From: UBA3006 sp036746695
GTDB taxonomy: Bacteria; Actinomycetota; Acidimicrobiia; Acidimicrobiales; Ilumatobacteraceae
Length of the DNA: 64,000 nt
Direction: 5' to 3'
Assembly (NCBI GenBank): GCA_036746695.1
Contig: DAIODP010000001.1
Location: forward strand, 1,674,001 to 1,738,000
The notes under the pieces are model-generated. The model ran no database searches. It saw only the letters and a program-made list of their open reading frames with translations, and had not been told where the DNA came from. A program made the translations under genes and the position numbers. This document shows, piece after piece, positions 1-8,155 of the stretch (within the stretch, counting starts at the first letter, position 1; the number at the start of each line of letters is the position of its first letter).

Positions 1-434
1 TGAGCGACAACTTCGAGAAGTTGTTCGGCATGTTGTTCCCTGGCGGCCAGGGCAAACTGACGCTGACCACGCCAAACGATTTGCTGAACACCGGTATTGA
101 AGTAGAGGCCAAGCCAAGCGGCAAGAACGTGAAGAAGCTGTCGCTGTTATCGGGTGGCGAGCGTTCGCTCGTTGCTCTTGCGTTCCTTTTTGCCGTGTTC
201 CGCAGCCGCCCTTCACCGTTCTATGTAATGGACGAAGTGGAAGCCGCGCTCGACGATGTGAACTTGCACCGATTCCTCAGCCTTGTGCACGAATTCCGTC
301 AAGACGCGCAGCTGCTGATTGTCAGTCACCAGAAGCGCACCATGGAAGCGGGCGACTGCCTGCTTGGTGTGACAATGCAGCCGGGCGGTTCGTCGCGCGT
401 AATTGTCGAGCGCGCGAGCAAAGCCTCCGCCTAG
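1..434 (+). CDS. smc: Chromosome partition protein Smc, C-terminal part (5' end outside window)
   Basis: The reading frame is open from the left edge, so this is the tail of a longer gene. It carries the ABC-type signature LSGGERSLVALAFLF followed by a Walker B segment ending in MDEVEAALDD and the D-loop and H-loop region (LLIVSHQKRTME), the order seen in the C-terminal ATPase lobe of bacterial SMC. SMC dimers with ScpA/ScpB organise and segregate the chromosome. A TTG at 21 could be mistaken for a start, but the upstream codons (SDNFEK) continue the SMC frame. ftsY begins 12 bp downstream; smc-ftsY adjacency is common in bacteria. Only about 144 residues are visible. Confidence 0.95.
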   Translation, partial: SDNFEKLFGMLFPGGQGKLTLTTPNDLLNTGIEVEAKPSGKNVKKLSLLSGGERSLVALAFLFAVFRSRPSPFYVMDEVEAALDDVNLHRFLSLVHEFRQDAQLLIVSHQKRTMEAGDCLLGVTMQPGGSSRVIVERASKASA

Positions 435-446
435 CGTGGAGCATTC

Positions 447-1559
447 ATGAACAACATTTCGCTTCCCATCATCTTTTTGGTGTTGGCCGTTGTTGTCTTG
501 GTCTTTGGCTTTGGCGTTGTTTGGCTGAATCGCCGCAAGCCGGCCGCGCCATTGGTGCAGCGCGCCACACCGATTACTAAAACCGCCGTTGTTGAGAAAT
601 TAGTAGCTGAGAAAGTGGTAGTTGAAGAAGCGGTAGAAGAAGTAGTCGCTGTCGTAGAGAAGGCGAGTGTTCGAGACAGGTTGTCGAAAGCGCGAAGCGC
701 ATTTGGTGGCGCCGTTACGTCGGTACTTACGCGCAGCGAGATTTCGGACACCACGTGGGACGAGCTGGAAGAGGCGCTGTTGCGAGCCGACGTTGGCGTG
801 CGCGTGGCGCAAGAACTGATGCAACCGTTGCGCACCCGAGTGAAGAGCAAAGAGATTGTGTCGCCGCAGCAACTGATTGATGCCTTGCGCCAAGACATGA
901 GCTCGCATCTTGTTTCAACCGATCGCGAACTGCGATTCGACCCAAGTGTTGATGGCCCAAACATCTGGTTGATGGTTGGCGTTAACGGTGCGGGCAAGAC
1001 CACCAGCATTGGAAAGATTTCGGCGCAACAAATTGGCATTGGTCGCACGGTGTTAATGGCTGCGGGCGATACCTTCCGCGCCGCAGCAGGCGAGCAGCTT
1101 GCAACATGGGCCGAGCGCTCTGGTGCCGAAATTATTCGAGGCGCTGAAGGCGGCGACCCATCGTCGGTCATATTCGATGCGGTGCAGGCAGCAAACGCGC
1201 GCAACATCGACTTGGTGCTGGCCGACACGGCGGGCCGGTTGCAGAGCAACACCAACTTGATGGAAGAGTTGCGCAAGGTTCGCCGCGTTGCTGAAAAGGG
1301 CGCGGGCACGGTGACCGAAGTGTTGTTAGTGATTGATGCAACAACCGGGCAAAACGGTTTGAGTCAGGCGCGAGTGTTTGCCGAGGCTACGCAGGTGACG
1401 GGAATCGTGCTCACCAAACTGGACGGCTCGGCAAAGGGCGGCATTGTCTTTGCAATCGAGACCGAGTTGGGTATCCCCATCAAGTTGGTGGGGCTTGGCG
1501 AAACCATCGACGACCTAGTGGCGTTTAACCCCATCGAATTCGTCGACGCGCTGTTCTAA
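447..1559 (+). CDS. ftsY: Signal recognition particle receptor FtsY
   Basis: 370 residues. FtsY is the membrane-associated SRP receptor: with Ffh it forms a GTP-activated heterodimer that delivers ribosome-nascent-chain complexes to SecYEG. Residues about 5-27 form one hydrophobic helix followed by NRRK, an N-terminal membrane anchor typical of actinobacterial FtsY. A Glu/Val-rich linker follows (about 45-75), then the NG domain: Walker A GVNGAGKTTS near 178, the DTAGR switch near 258 and the TKLDGSAKGG specificity motif near 323. The ATG at 447 lies 12 bp after the smc stop, suggesting co-transcription. The partner ffh lies 2 kb downstream, separated by an acyltransferase gene. Confidence 0.96.
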   Translation: MNNISLPIIFLVLAVVVLVFGFGVVWLNRRKPAAPLVQRATPITKTAVVEKLVAEKVVVEEAVEEVVAVVEKASVRDRLSKARSAFGGAVTSVLTRSEISDTTWDELEEALLRADVGVRVAQELMQPLRTRVKSKEIVSPQQLIDALRQDMSSHLVSTDRELRFDPSVDGPNIWLMVGVNGAGKTTSIGKISAQQIGIGRTVLMAAGDTFRAAAGEQLATWAERSGAEIIRGAEGGDPSSVIFDAVQAANARNIDLVLADTAGRLQSNTNLMEELRKVRRVAEKGAGTVTEVLLVIDATTGQNGLSQARVFAEATQVTGIVLTKLDGSAKGGIVFAIETELGIPIKLVGLGETIDDLVAFNPIEFVDALF

Positions 1560-1570
1560 GTCGACGCGCT

Positions 1571-3568
1571 GTGAAGACCGAGGCGTCGCACCACAGAAGT
1601 GATGTGCAGGTATTGCGTGCTGTTGCCGTGCTTGCCGTCATCGCGTATCACGCAGGGTTGCCCGTGCGCTCGGGCTTTTTGGGTGTCGACATGTTTCTGG
1701 TCATTTCGGGTTACGTGATTTGTGCAACGTTGTTGCGCGAAGGCGAGCGCACGGGCACCATCAGCATTCCCAAGTTTTATGTGCGGCGCGTGCGGCGTTT
1801 GTTCCTGCCGCTGCTGACAATGCTTGCAGTTTCGATGCTGCTGTTTTGGCTGTTTGGCCCGTTCATTGCGCACCGCTCCGTTGCTCAACAAGCATTTTCT
1901 GCGCTTGGGTTCTTTGCGAACTTCCATTACTTCTCTGGTGTCGGTGGGTACTTCGATCCAGAGAAGTCGGCGTCGTACTTCTTGCACACGTGGTCGCTTT
2001 CGCTGGAGGAGCAGTTCTACGTGGTATTTCCAGTATTCATCGCACTTATCGTGGTTCTGTCGAAACGTTCAACGGTAAAAGTACGAAGCCGAAATGTGTT
2101 TATTGGGGTGGTGGCACTTGCCGCAAGCAGCTTGGCGTTTACTTGGTGGCTCGTTACCTCGTTTCCAGTCACACAGGTGTTTACCCAATCTGGCACTTCG
2201 TTTATCGACCAAATCAAAAATGATGCGGAGTCGTTTGCATTTTTCAGCCCGCTCTCTCGCGCCTGGCAGTTTTTGGTTGGTGCGGCATGCGCAGTCGGTA
2301 CGGCCCGTAAATGGCAATTGAAAAACCGCCAGTTGCGTGCGGCATTTGAACTGGCGTTACTTGCGCTGCTTCTAGCGCTGTTAGCAGTTGATGGAGGTGC
2401 GTCCACCAACTTTTTCGCACCAAGCCGCGTTGGTGTAACTGTGGTTACCGGCCTCTTGGTGCTTGTCGGTTTCGATGGGCTGAAAGTGCTTACGGCCATA
2501 GGAAACCGTTCGTACTCGCTCTATCTCTGGCACTTTCCATTGCTATCGTTCGCGGCTCTCAAGTTTGACTCCTCGGTAGCGAGCAGAACAATTGCGGTAT
2601 TGGTCTCTATCGGGTGCACCGAGCTGTCGTATCGGTTCATTGAAACTCGTTCACTTGCTATTGATGTCGAACAGTTTATGAAGCGTGCGCGTGTGGCACT
2701 TGGGGCGTCGGTTGCCGTGTTTGCGCTCGTCGCCGCAGTTGGTGTGTTTGGTGTTGCACAAACTGTTGCTAACGATGTGCTGAAGCGCGAAGTGGTTGCT
2801 GTGGCCACTGCACCGTGGGATGCGCCAAGCGACAGGTGCGCAGCGAACGGCGATGGTTTTACGTACAGCTGTAACAATGGCGAAGCTTCGGATAGCCAGC
2901 TGATACTTGTTGGCGACTCGCATGCTCGTGGGCTCGCGTTTGGGTTCGGTGCTGCAGCCGATTCGCTGGGGCTGTCGTGGTCGGCCGATACGGGGGCTGG
3001 ATGCACGTTCGCCCGCTTCAAGGTAGGTAGGCAGTTCGATTTTTGCGATGCATGGGTGGAAACAACGTTGCAGCGCGCCCTTGCACTGCAACCGAAGTTG
3101 GTGGTGTTATTTCAGTGCTACCGAGTGGGTGCTGGCTGTCCTCAGCCGCAGATGAGCGAAGCCGAACGTAACGAGTATGTGTCTGGTGTTGCTGCAATCA
3201 TTAACGAACTGAACGCAGCCGGCATCTCGGTATTGCAGGTGCTGGATACGCCTGCGGTGTCGCCCGAGCAGGCAAGCCCAAGTTTGTTGTTGAATTCTCC
3301 TCGTTTACCCATCCAGCGCGGTGCGACACAAACAAATGCCGAGGTTGCAAAGCAATTGGACAAGATCGCTCGGTCGAGTGAGGGTCGTTACCATTTGGCC
3401 GAGATCACCACTGGCTTGTGCACGGCCGACACCTGCCGTTATGTAGACGACGACAACAATCCGCTGTGGTTCGATACTGACCACCTGTCGCCATTTGGAG
3501 TGGCCGATCGCACCGAGCCCCTGCGTAGCGCAATAGAAAAAGCCCTTTCGCAAACTGTGTCACCGTGA
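1571..3568 (+). CDS. Membrane acyltransferase with C-terminal SGNH domain (OafA/YrhL-like)
   Basis: 665 residues, GTG start 11 bp after ftsY. The first ~380 residues are an acyltransferase-3 domain: the opening VQVLRAVAVLAVIAYHAG, the GFLGVDMFLVISGYVI motif and about ten hydrophobic segments. The C-terminal ~220 residues form a probably extracytoplasmic SGNH hydrolase-like domain, with GDSHARG (nucleophile Ser about 450) and a terminal D-x-x-H-type motif near 635-638 (FDTDHLSPFG). Proteins with this architecture usually O-acetylate cell-surface polysaccharides, the AT3 part passing acyl groups across the membrane and the SGNH part transferring them. The acceptor cannot be told from sequence. 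Its position between ftsY and ffh is unusual; there is no sign of a truncated neighbour. Confidence 0.88.
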   Translation: MKTEASHHRSDVQVLRAVAVLAVIAYHAGLPVRSGFLGVDMFLVISGYVICATLLREGERTGTISIPKFYVRRVRRLFLPLLTMLAVSMLLFWLFGPFIAHRSVAQQAFSALGFFANFHYFSGVGGYFDPEKSASYFLHTWSLSLEEQFYVVFPVFIALIVVLSKRSTVKVRSRNVFIGVVALAASSLAFTWWLVTSFPVTQVFTQSGTSFIDQIKNDAESFAFFSPLSRAWQFLVGAACAVGTARKWQLKNRQLRAAFELALLALLLALLAVDGGASTNFFAPSRVGVTVVTGLLVLVGFDGLKVLTAIGNRSYSLYLWHFPLLSFAALKFDSSVASRTIAVLVSIGCTELSYRFIETRSLAIDVEQFMKRARVALGASVAVFALVAAVGVFGVAQTVANDVLKREVVAVATAPWDAPSDRCAANGDGFTYSCNNGEASDSQLILVGDSHARGLAFGFGAAADSLGLSWSADTGAGCTFARFKVGRQFDFCDAWVETTLQRALALQPKLVVLFQCYRVGAGCPQPQMSEAERNEYVSGVAAIINELNAAGISVLQVLDTPAVSPEQASPSLLLNSPRLPIQRGATQTNAEVAKQLDKIARSSEGRYHLAEITTGLCTADTCRYVDDDNNPLWFDTDHLSPFGVADRTEPLRSAIEKALSQTVSP

Positions 3569-3604
3569 CGTTATGAAGCTTGTTCGGTAGCCTTCGGCAG
3601 CACG

Positions 3605-4975
3605 ATGTTTGATTCACTTGGCGACCGATTAGGCGGGGTCTTTAAGCGCCTACGCGCAAAGGGGCGGCTGACCGAGGCCGACGTAAACGAGATGCTGGCC
3701 GAGATTCGCACGGCATTGCTGGAAGCCGACGTCAACATTGGTGTTGTTCGCAATGTTGTCGAACGCATTCGGGTGCAGGCCATTGGTGCAAAGGTTGCCG
3801 AGGCGCTCGACCCGGGCCAACAGATCATCAAAATTGTTAACGCCGAATTGGTGGCGATGCTTGGTGGCGAAACACTGAAGATTGCGTATGCGTCGCAACC
3901 TCCAACGGTGGTGTTGATGGCGGGCTTGCAGGGTTCCGGTAAAACCACCAGTGCTGCAAAGTTGGCCGCATGGTTTAAGGCGCAGGGGCGCAACCCAATG
4001 TTGGTTGGTGCCGACTTGCAACGCCCCGCTGCAGTGGAGCAATTGAAAGTGCTTGGCGCACAAATCAATGTTCCTGTGTTCTCCGCACCGGGCGACCCGG
4101 TCGCAACCGCGGCCGCAGGTTTGGCAGAAGCAAAACGCATTGGCCGCGATGTGTTGATTGTGGACACCGCGGGCCGCTTAGCTATCGACGCCGAAATGAT
4201 GCAGCAAGTCAGCGACATCTCTGCCGCCGTGAAGCCCGACTACACGTTCCTCGTTGTGGATGCAATGACGGGGCAAGACGCAGTGACGGTTGCGAAAGCT
4301 TTTGACGAAACGTTGTCGATCAGCGCCGTGATTCTTTCCAAGTTGGACGGCGATGCGCGCGGTGGTGCGGCGCTGTCGGTGAAAGAAGTGATTGGCAAAC
4401 CAATTGCGTTTGCGGCAACCGGCGAAAAGATGGACGCCTTCGAGCAGTTCCACCCCGACCGCATGGCAAGCCGAATCTTGGGCATGGGCGACGTGCTCAC
4501 GCTGATCGAACAAGCCGAAAAAGTCTTTGAAAAAGAACAGGCCGAGGCCGCAGCGGCGAAAATGTTTGAGGGCGAATTTACGCTCGACGACTTCCTCGAT
4601 CAGTTACAACAAATCAAGAAGATGGGCTCGCTCACCAACGTGATGGGAATGTTGCCCGGCGTGACGAAAGAAATGAAGAACGCCCAGATCTCGGATGACA
4701 TGTTGACGGTGACCGAGGCAATCATTTACTCCATGACCAAGGAGGAGCGACGCAAGCCCGAGATCATCAACGGCTCGCGGCGCACGCGCATTGCGAAGGG
4801 CAGTGGAACCCAGGTTTCCGACGTCAACAAGCTGGTGAAGCAATTCTCCGAGATGCAAAAGATGATGAAGCGCATGGGGGGCATGGCTGGCAAGGGCGGC
4901 AAGAAGGGTGGCCCCATGGCAGGAATCCCTGCCGATCTGGCTGCGGCGTTGGGCTCGCGGCCTGGTTCCCGATAG
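3605..4975 (+). CDS. ffh: Signal recognition particle protein Ffh (SRP54)
   Basis: 456 residues. GTPase of the signal recognition particle; binds signal sequences of nascent chains through its Met-rich M domain and docks on FtsY. N domain at about 1-90, then G domain with Walker A GLQGSGKTTS near 107, DTAGR near 190 and SKLDGDARGG near 245. The M domain (about 300-440) contains RRTRIAKGSGT and a methionine-rich helix ending in a Gly/Lys tail. ATG start. It is followed after 10 bp by rpsP, the usual ffh-rpsP order. The 4.5S RNA partner was not found in this window. Confidence 0.96.
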   Translation: MFDSLGDRLGGVFKRLRAKGRLTEADVNEMLAEIRTALLEADVNIGVVRNVVERIRVQAIGAKVAEALDPGQQIIKIVNAELVAMLGGETLKIAYASQPPTVVLMAGLQGSGKTTSAAKLAAWFKAQGRNPMLVGADLQRPAAVEQLKVLGAQINVPVFSAPGDPVATAAAGLAEAKRIGRDVLIVDTAGRLAIDAEMMQQVSDISAAVKPDYTFLVVDAMTGQDAVTVAKAFDETLSISAVILSKLDGDARGGAALSVKEVIGKPIAFAATGEKMDAFEQFHPDRMASRILGMGDVLTLIEQAEKVFEKEQAEAAAAKMFEGEFTLDDFLDQLQQIKKMGSLTNVMGMLPGVTKEMKNAQISDDMLTVTEAIIYSMTKEERRKPEIINGSRRTRIAKGSGTQVSDVNKLVKQFSEMQKMMKRMGGMAGKGGKKGGPMAGIPADLAAALGSRPGSR

Positions 4976-4985
4976 CCTGACCGCC

Positions 4986-5258
4986 ATGTCCGTAAAGCTT
5001 CGCCTCACCCGAGTAGGTAAAACAAAGCAACCGCATTACCGCATCGTTGCTGCCGATACGCGCTCTGCGCGCGATGGCCGTTTCCTCGAAATCGTTGGTA
5101 ACTACCACCCACAGTCCGAGCCATCAGCGCTCACTGTTGATAACGAGAAGGCCATGAAGTGGCTGAAGCAAGGCGCATTGCCAAGCGATCGTGTCAAGAA
5201 ACTGCTCGAAATTTCGGGCGTCTGGGCAGAGTTCACCGCATCCAAGAAGTCCAAGTAG
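4986..5258 (+). CDS. rpsP: 30S ribosomal protein S16
   Basis: 90 residues. Starts MSVKLRLTRVGKTKQPHYRI, the conserved S16 N-terminus. The frame is open further upstream (to 4908), but that part overlaps ffh and is not S16-like, so the ATG at 4986 is chosen. S16 binds the 5' domain of 16S rRNA and helps order 30S assembly. Length is normal. It stands in the standard ffh-rpsP-khpA-rimM-trmD-rplS operon. Confidence 0.96.
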   Translation: MSVKLRLTRVGKTKQPHYRIVAADTRSARDGRFLEIVGNYHPQSEPSALTVDNEKAMKWLKQGALPSDRVKKLLEISGVWAEFTASKKSK

Positions 5259-5273
5259 TTCTTTCCATTACTC

Positions 5274-5543
5274 GTGACTGATTCTGCAAATCTCGTTCCT
5301 GCTCCTGTAGCAACCGCCGTGCTCGATCACGTCGTTCGTTCCATCGTCGACAACCCAGAGGCCGTCAAGGTTGAAGGTTTCCCCGATGGCGACAAAATTC
5401 TGCTCGAAGTTCGCGTTGGCGAAGGCGACTTGGGCCGCGTTATCGGCCGTCGCGGTCGCACCGCAATGAGCATCCGCGCAGTTGTGCGCGCAGCCGCAGT
5501 TCGTGACGGCGTAGAAATTGATGTCGACTTCGTCGACGACTGA
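5274..5543 (+). CDS. khpA: KH-domain RNA-binding protein KhpA (YlqC family)
   Basis: 89 residues, GTG start 15 bp after rpsP. A single type II KH domain: the GxxG loop lies in GRVIGRRGRTAMSIR (about 55-69), followed by VVRAAA. KhpA, usually with KhpB/Jag, is an RNA chaperone-like protein that affects cell-envelope and division genes in Gram-positive bacteria. Its place between rpsP and rimM is the usual one in Actinomycetota and Firmicutes. The last 23 bp overlap the start of rimM. Confidence 0.9.
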   Translation: MTDSANLVPAPVATAVLDHVVRSIVDNPEAVKVEGFPDGDKILLEVRVGEGDLGRVIGRRGRTAMSIRAVVRAAAVRDGVEIDVDFVDD

Positions 5544-6021
5544 TCAACAGCCACCAACTGGTTTGCTGCATGTTGGCCGCATTGGCCGACCCCACGGTGT
5601 TCGTGGCGCAATGTATGTCGACTTCTTCTCGAGTCATCCGCAACGCACCTCGCCAAAATCCAAATTGTGGGTTGCTGGCACGTGGTACGAAATTGCAACA
5701 GCGAAACCGCAAGGCGAGCGTTGGCTGTTGTCGTTTGCCGGCATGGACGACCGCAACATTGCCGAGCGCTTAACTAATAGCGATGTGTATGGCGAAGCAA
5801 TTGACGACCCAAGCGTGGTGTGGGTGCACCAACTTGTTGGCAGCGTCGTGACCGATGCAAGCGGCACGCAGTTCGGTACATGTGTTGGCGTGATCGACAA
5901 CCCCGCGCACCCAATCATGGAACTTGATAATGGTTTCCTTGTTCCAACGCCGTTCATTGTGTCCAACGAAAACGGCCGAATTGTGATCGATGCTCCTGAA
6001 GGGCTTTTCGATGCGGATTGA
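5521..6021 (+). CDS. rimM: Ribosome maturation factor RimM
   Basis: 166 residues from the ATG at 5521; a TTG one codon earlier is also possible. RimM assists 16S rRNA processing and 30S head assembly and binds S19. Visible: the N-terminal GRIGRPHGVRGAM motif (about 20-32) and a C-terminal PRC-barrel half with IPHPIMELDNG-like sequence (here NPAHPIMELDNGFLVP) and a typical FIVSNENGRIVID ending. The start overlaps khpA by 23 bp and the end overlaps trmD by 11 bp, pointing to translational coupling. Confidence 0.94.
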   Translation: MSTSSTTDQQPPTGLLHVGRIGRPHGVRGAMYVDFFSSHPQRTSPKSKLWVAGTWYEIATAKPQGERWLLSFAGMDDRNIAERLTNSDVYGEAIDDPSVVWVHQLVGSVVTDASGTQFGTCVGVIDNPAHPIMELDNGFLVPTPFIVSNENGRIVIDAPEGLFDAD

Positions 6022-6760
6022 TGTCTTCACATTGTTCCCCAACTTGGTGGACGCATTTTGTTCCGAGAGTTTGTTGGGCCGTGCGCGCAATGAAAAGATT
6101 GTGGATTTGCGCTGCCACGATTTGCGCGAACACACAACAGACGTGCACCACAGCGTGGACGACGCGCCGTTCGGTGGCGGTGCAGGCATGGTGCTGTCGG
6201 CCGAGCCCGTGTTTACCTCGGTAGAAAAAGCCAACCCGCCGCGCCCGCTGTTGTTGCTGTCGCCGGGTGGGCGCCCATTTGATCAACACTTTGCCAACTC
6301 GTTGTCTGCACTCGACGGCTTCAGCCTGTTGTGCGGCCGCTACGAGGGCATCGATCACCGCATTCGCGAACATCTCATCGACGAAGAAGTATCGGTAGGC
6401 GACGTAGTGCTGGCCGGCGGTGAAGTTGGCGCGTGTCTCATCATCGAAGCCGTCACTCGGTTGCTGCCCGGCGTGATGGGCAACGCGGTGTCGCCAATTA
6501 CTGAAAGTTTTGGGCAATCGGGTCTGCTCGAAGAGCCGCACTTCACGCGCCCAGCCGACTTCCGCGGCTTCGGCGTGCCCGAGGTGCTGCGCGGCGGCAA
6601 CCACGCGCAGATCGAGCGCTGGAGGCTTGCTCAGGCCCTCCATCGCACCATTGCCAAGCGCCCCGACCTGATGGCCAAAAGGGGTCCGCTAACCCAAACA
6701 GAGCAACGCCTGTTGGAAGAGTTCCCGCCTCTCCCGTATCCTTCACACTTCACTATTTAA
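6011..6760 (+). CDS. trmD: tRNA (guanine-N1-)-methyltransferase TrmD
   Basis: 249 residues. Methylates G37 next to the anticodon of tRNAs reading CNN codons, preventing +1 frameshifting. MRIDVFTLFP start; DDAPFGGGAGMV (about 50-61), LLSPGGRPF, the CGRYEGIDHRI SAM-knot motif near 112-122, and GDVVLAGGE. The frame extends upstream to 5990 but the ATG at 6011 gives the conserved N-terminus and lies inside the end of rimM. rplS follows after 11 bp with its own ribosome-binding site. Confidence 0.96.
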   Translation: MRIDVFTLFPNLVDAFCSESLLGRARNEKIVDLRCHDLREHTTDVHHSVDDAPFGGGAGMVLSAEPVFTSVEKANPPRPLLLLSPGGRPFDQHFANSLSALDGFSLLCGRYEGIDHRIREHLIDEEVSVGDVVLAGGEVGACLIIEAVTRLLPGVMGNAVSPITESFGQSGLLEEPHFTRPADFRGFGVPEVLRGGNHAQIERWRLAQALHRTIAKRPDLMAKRGPLTQTEQRLLEEFPPLPYPSHFTI

Positions 6761-6771
6761 AGGAAATCCTC

Positions 6772-7122
6772 ATGAAGAGCACCGACCTCGTCGACAACCA
6801 ATACAAGCGCACCGATATTCCAAAGATCGGCCCTGGCGACGAAGTCAAGGTGCACGTGCGCGTTGTTGAAGGTGGCAAAGAGCGCATCCAGATTTTCCAA
6901 GGCAACGTAGTTTCCATTGCCGGCTCGGGCATCTCCGAGGCATACACCGTTCGCAAGTTGTCCTACGGCGTGGGTGTCGAGCGCACCTTCCCAATGCACA
7001 GCCCATCAGTTGCCAAGCTCGAGTTGGTGAAGCGCGGAGACGTTCGTCGCGCCAAGCTCAACTACTTGCGCGACCGTAAGGGCAAGGCTGCCAAGGTCCG
7101 CGAAAAGCGCGACGACCAATAA
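6772..7122 (+). CDS. rplS: 50S ribosomal protein L19
   Basis: 116 residues, ATG start preceded by AAAGGAAA about 8 bp upstream. Contains IPKIGPGDEVKVHVRVVEG, RIQIFQGNVVSI and the FPMHSPSVAKLE region that are diagnostic of L19, which sits at the 30S-50S interface. It ends the ffh-rplS ribosomal operon. In many actinobacteria lepB and rnhB follow; here they are absent and DUF2469 follows directly. Confidence 0.96.
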   Translation: MKSTDLVDNQYKRTDIPKIGPGDEVKVHVRVVEGGKERIQIFQGNVVSIAGSGISEAYTVRKLSYGVGVERTFPMHSPSVAKLELVKRGDVRRAKLNYLRDRKGKAAKVREKRDDQ

Positions 7123-7150
7123 TTGCCAACACTGCAATTTTTGGTACACA

Positions 7151-7444
7151 TTGAACACTGACGATCTCGAAAATTTCGAGGCCGAGCGCGAGTTGCAGCT
7201 GGCTCAGGAATATCAAGACGTTGTCAGCATGTTCAAGTATGCAATCGAAACTGATCGCCGGTTTTACCTGGCCAACAATGTTGATGTGAAGGTGTTGTCC
7301 GACGGGCCGCGCCCAATTTTGGAAGTGGTCTTAAGCGACGCGTGGGTGTGGGACATGTACCGAAAGAGCCGGTTCGTGCCGAGAGTGCGCGTGCTCAGTT
7401 TCAAAGACCTCAACGTCGAAGAACTTCCGCCACTCGACATCTAG
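7151..7444 (+). CDS. DUF2469 family protein (actinobacterial conserved)
   Basis: 97 residues, TTG start at 7151. Matches the actinobacterial DUF2469 family (Rv2901c type): DDLENFEAERELQLAQEYQD, ETDRRFYLANNV and the hallmark DAWVWDMYRKSRFV. The family has no assigned biochemical role. Its fixed place near rplS, rnhB and yraN in actinobacteria suggests a housekeeping function. Soluble, no signal peptide. The yraN start lies 20 bp downstream in another frame. Confidence 0.88.
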   Translation: MNTDDLENFEAERELQLAQEYQDVVSMFKYAIETDRRFYLANNVDVKVLSDGPRPILEVVLSDAWVWDMYRKSRFVPRVRVLSFKDLNVEELPPLDI

Positions 7445-7464
7445 CCGCTTCGGCACAAGCGCGC

Positions 7465-7815
7465 GTGGCGCGCGGCCAGTGGGCCGAACAACACGTTGCA
7501 CGTTGGTATCAACAACACGGTTACTTGATTGTTGCGCGCAACTGGCGAAGCAAGCGCGGCGAACTGGATGTTGTTGCAACGCTTGGCGGCGTGTTGGTGG
7601 TGTGCGAAGTGAAGGCGCGCGCAACAAACGCGATGGGCACTCCAGCCGAGGCAGTGACAGTTGCCAAGCAACTGAAGATTCGTAGAGCAACCGCCGACTA
7701 TCGGCAAGCATTGCGCGACGCCAACGACCCTCTCGCGCATCAAGTACAGTGCGTGCGTTTCGATGTGGCGTGCGTGCTTGGCACGCAACTCGACATGCTG
7801 CTCGACGCGTTTTAG
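7465..7815 (+). CDS. YraN family (UPF0102) nuclease-fold protein
   Basis: 116 residues from the GTG at 7465. The frame is open back to 7342 but that part overlaps DUF2469, and only from VARGQWAEQHVARWY does the sequence match the family. Conserved restriction-endonuclease-like core: RSKRGELDVVA then VVCEVKAR (E-x-K) and a SVTRSKQ-like AVTVAKQLKIRRA helix. The function is not established; it is usually annotated as a putative endonuclease. The stop overlaps the stop of the convergent gene at 7812 by 3-4 bp. Confidence 0.83.
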   Translation: MARGQWAEQHVARWYQQHGYLIVARNWRSKRGELDVVATLGGVLVVCEVKARATNAMGTPAEAVTVAKQLKIRRATADYRQALRDANDPLAHQVQCVRFDVACVLGTQLDMLLDAF

Positions 7816-8042
7816 TTTTGCGACACCACGCGATTGTCCCAGCACCCGTAGTGCCAGTGGCGACGCAAGTCGGCCGCGTCGCTCGGCACGCACACGTAGT
7901 GGCCCATCCCTTCGGGAATGTCGCGGTTGCAACCAGGGCACACATACACCTTCAACGCTTCGTACGGCTGCACACGGCGCACTTCCACTTCGCCAAACTG
8001 GCCGTCCCAAATACCCACGATTGTTAGCCGGCCAAAGCCCAT
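7812..8042 (-). CDS. Small conserved zinc-ribbon-like protein, function unknown
   Basis: 76 residues from the ATG at 8042. The frame extends to 8138, but that upstream part is Cys/His-rich without family likeness. The core RRVQPYEALKVYVCPGCNRD, IPEGMGHYV and DLRRHWHYGCW resembles a short actinobacterial family often labelled ATP/GTP-binding without experimental basis. The CxxC plus H/H/C pattern suggests one metal site (inference). No membrane segment or signal. It converges on yraN and is divergent from the enoyl-CoA hydratase gene. Confidence 0.7.
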   Translation of the reverse strand: MGFGRLTIVGIWDGQFGEVEVRRVQPYEALKVYVCPGCNRDIPEGMGHYVCVPSDAADLRRHWHYGCWDNRVVSQN

Positions 8043-8155
8043 GCAAGCAGGGCAACAATGGCCACCATTGCCGAGGCAACAATGATGTAGTCGCTTGCGC
8101 GGCGTACATGCTTGCGATGCGGATTGAATCCCATCCACTCAGTATCGTCTGTGTG

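Noticed and set aside
431..1309. 292-codon minus-strand frame opposite ftsY
   Set aside because: Antisense shadow of a clear ftsY, low-complexity Ser/Thr composition.
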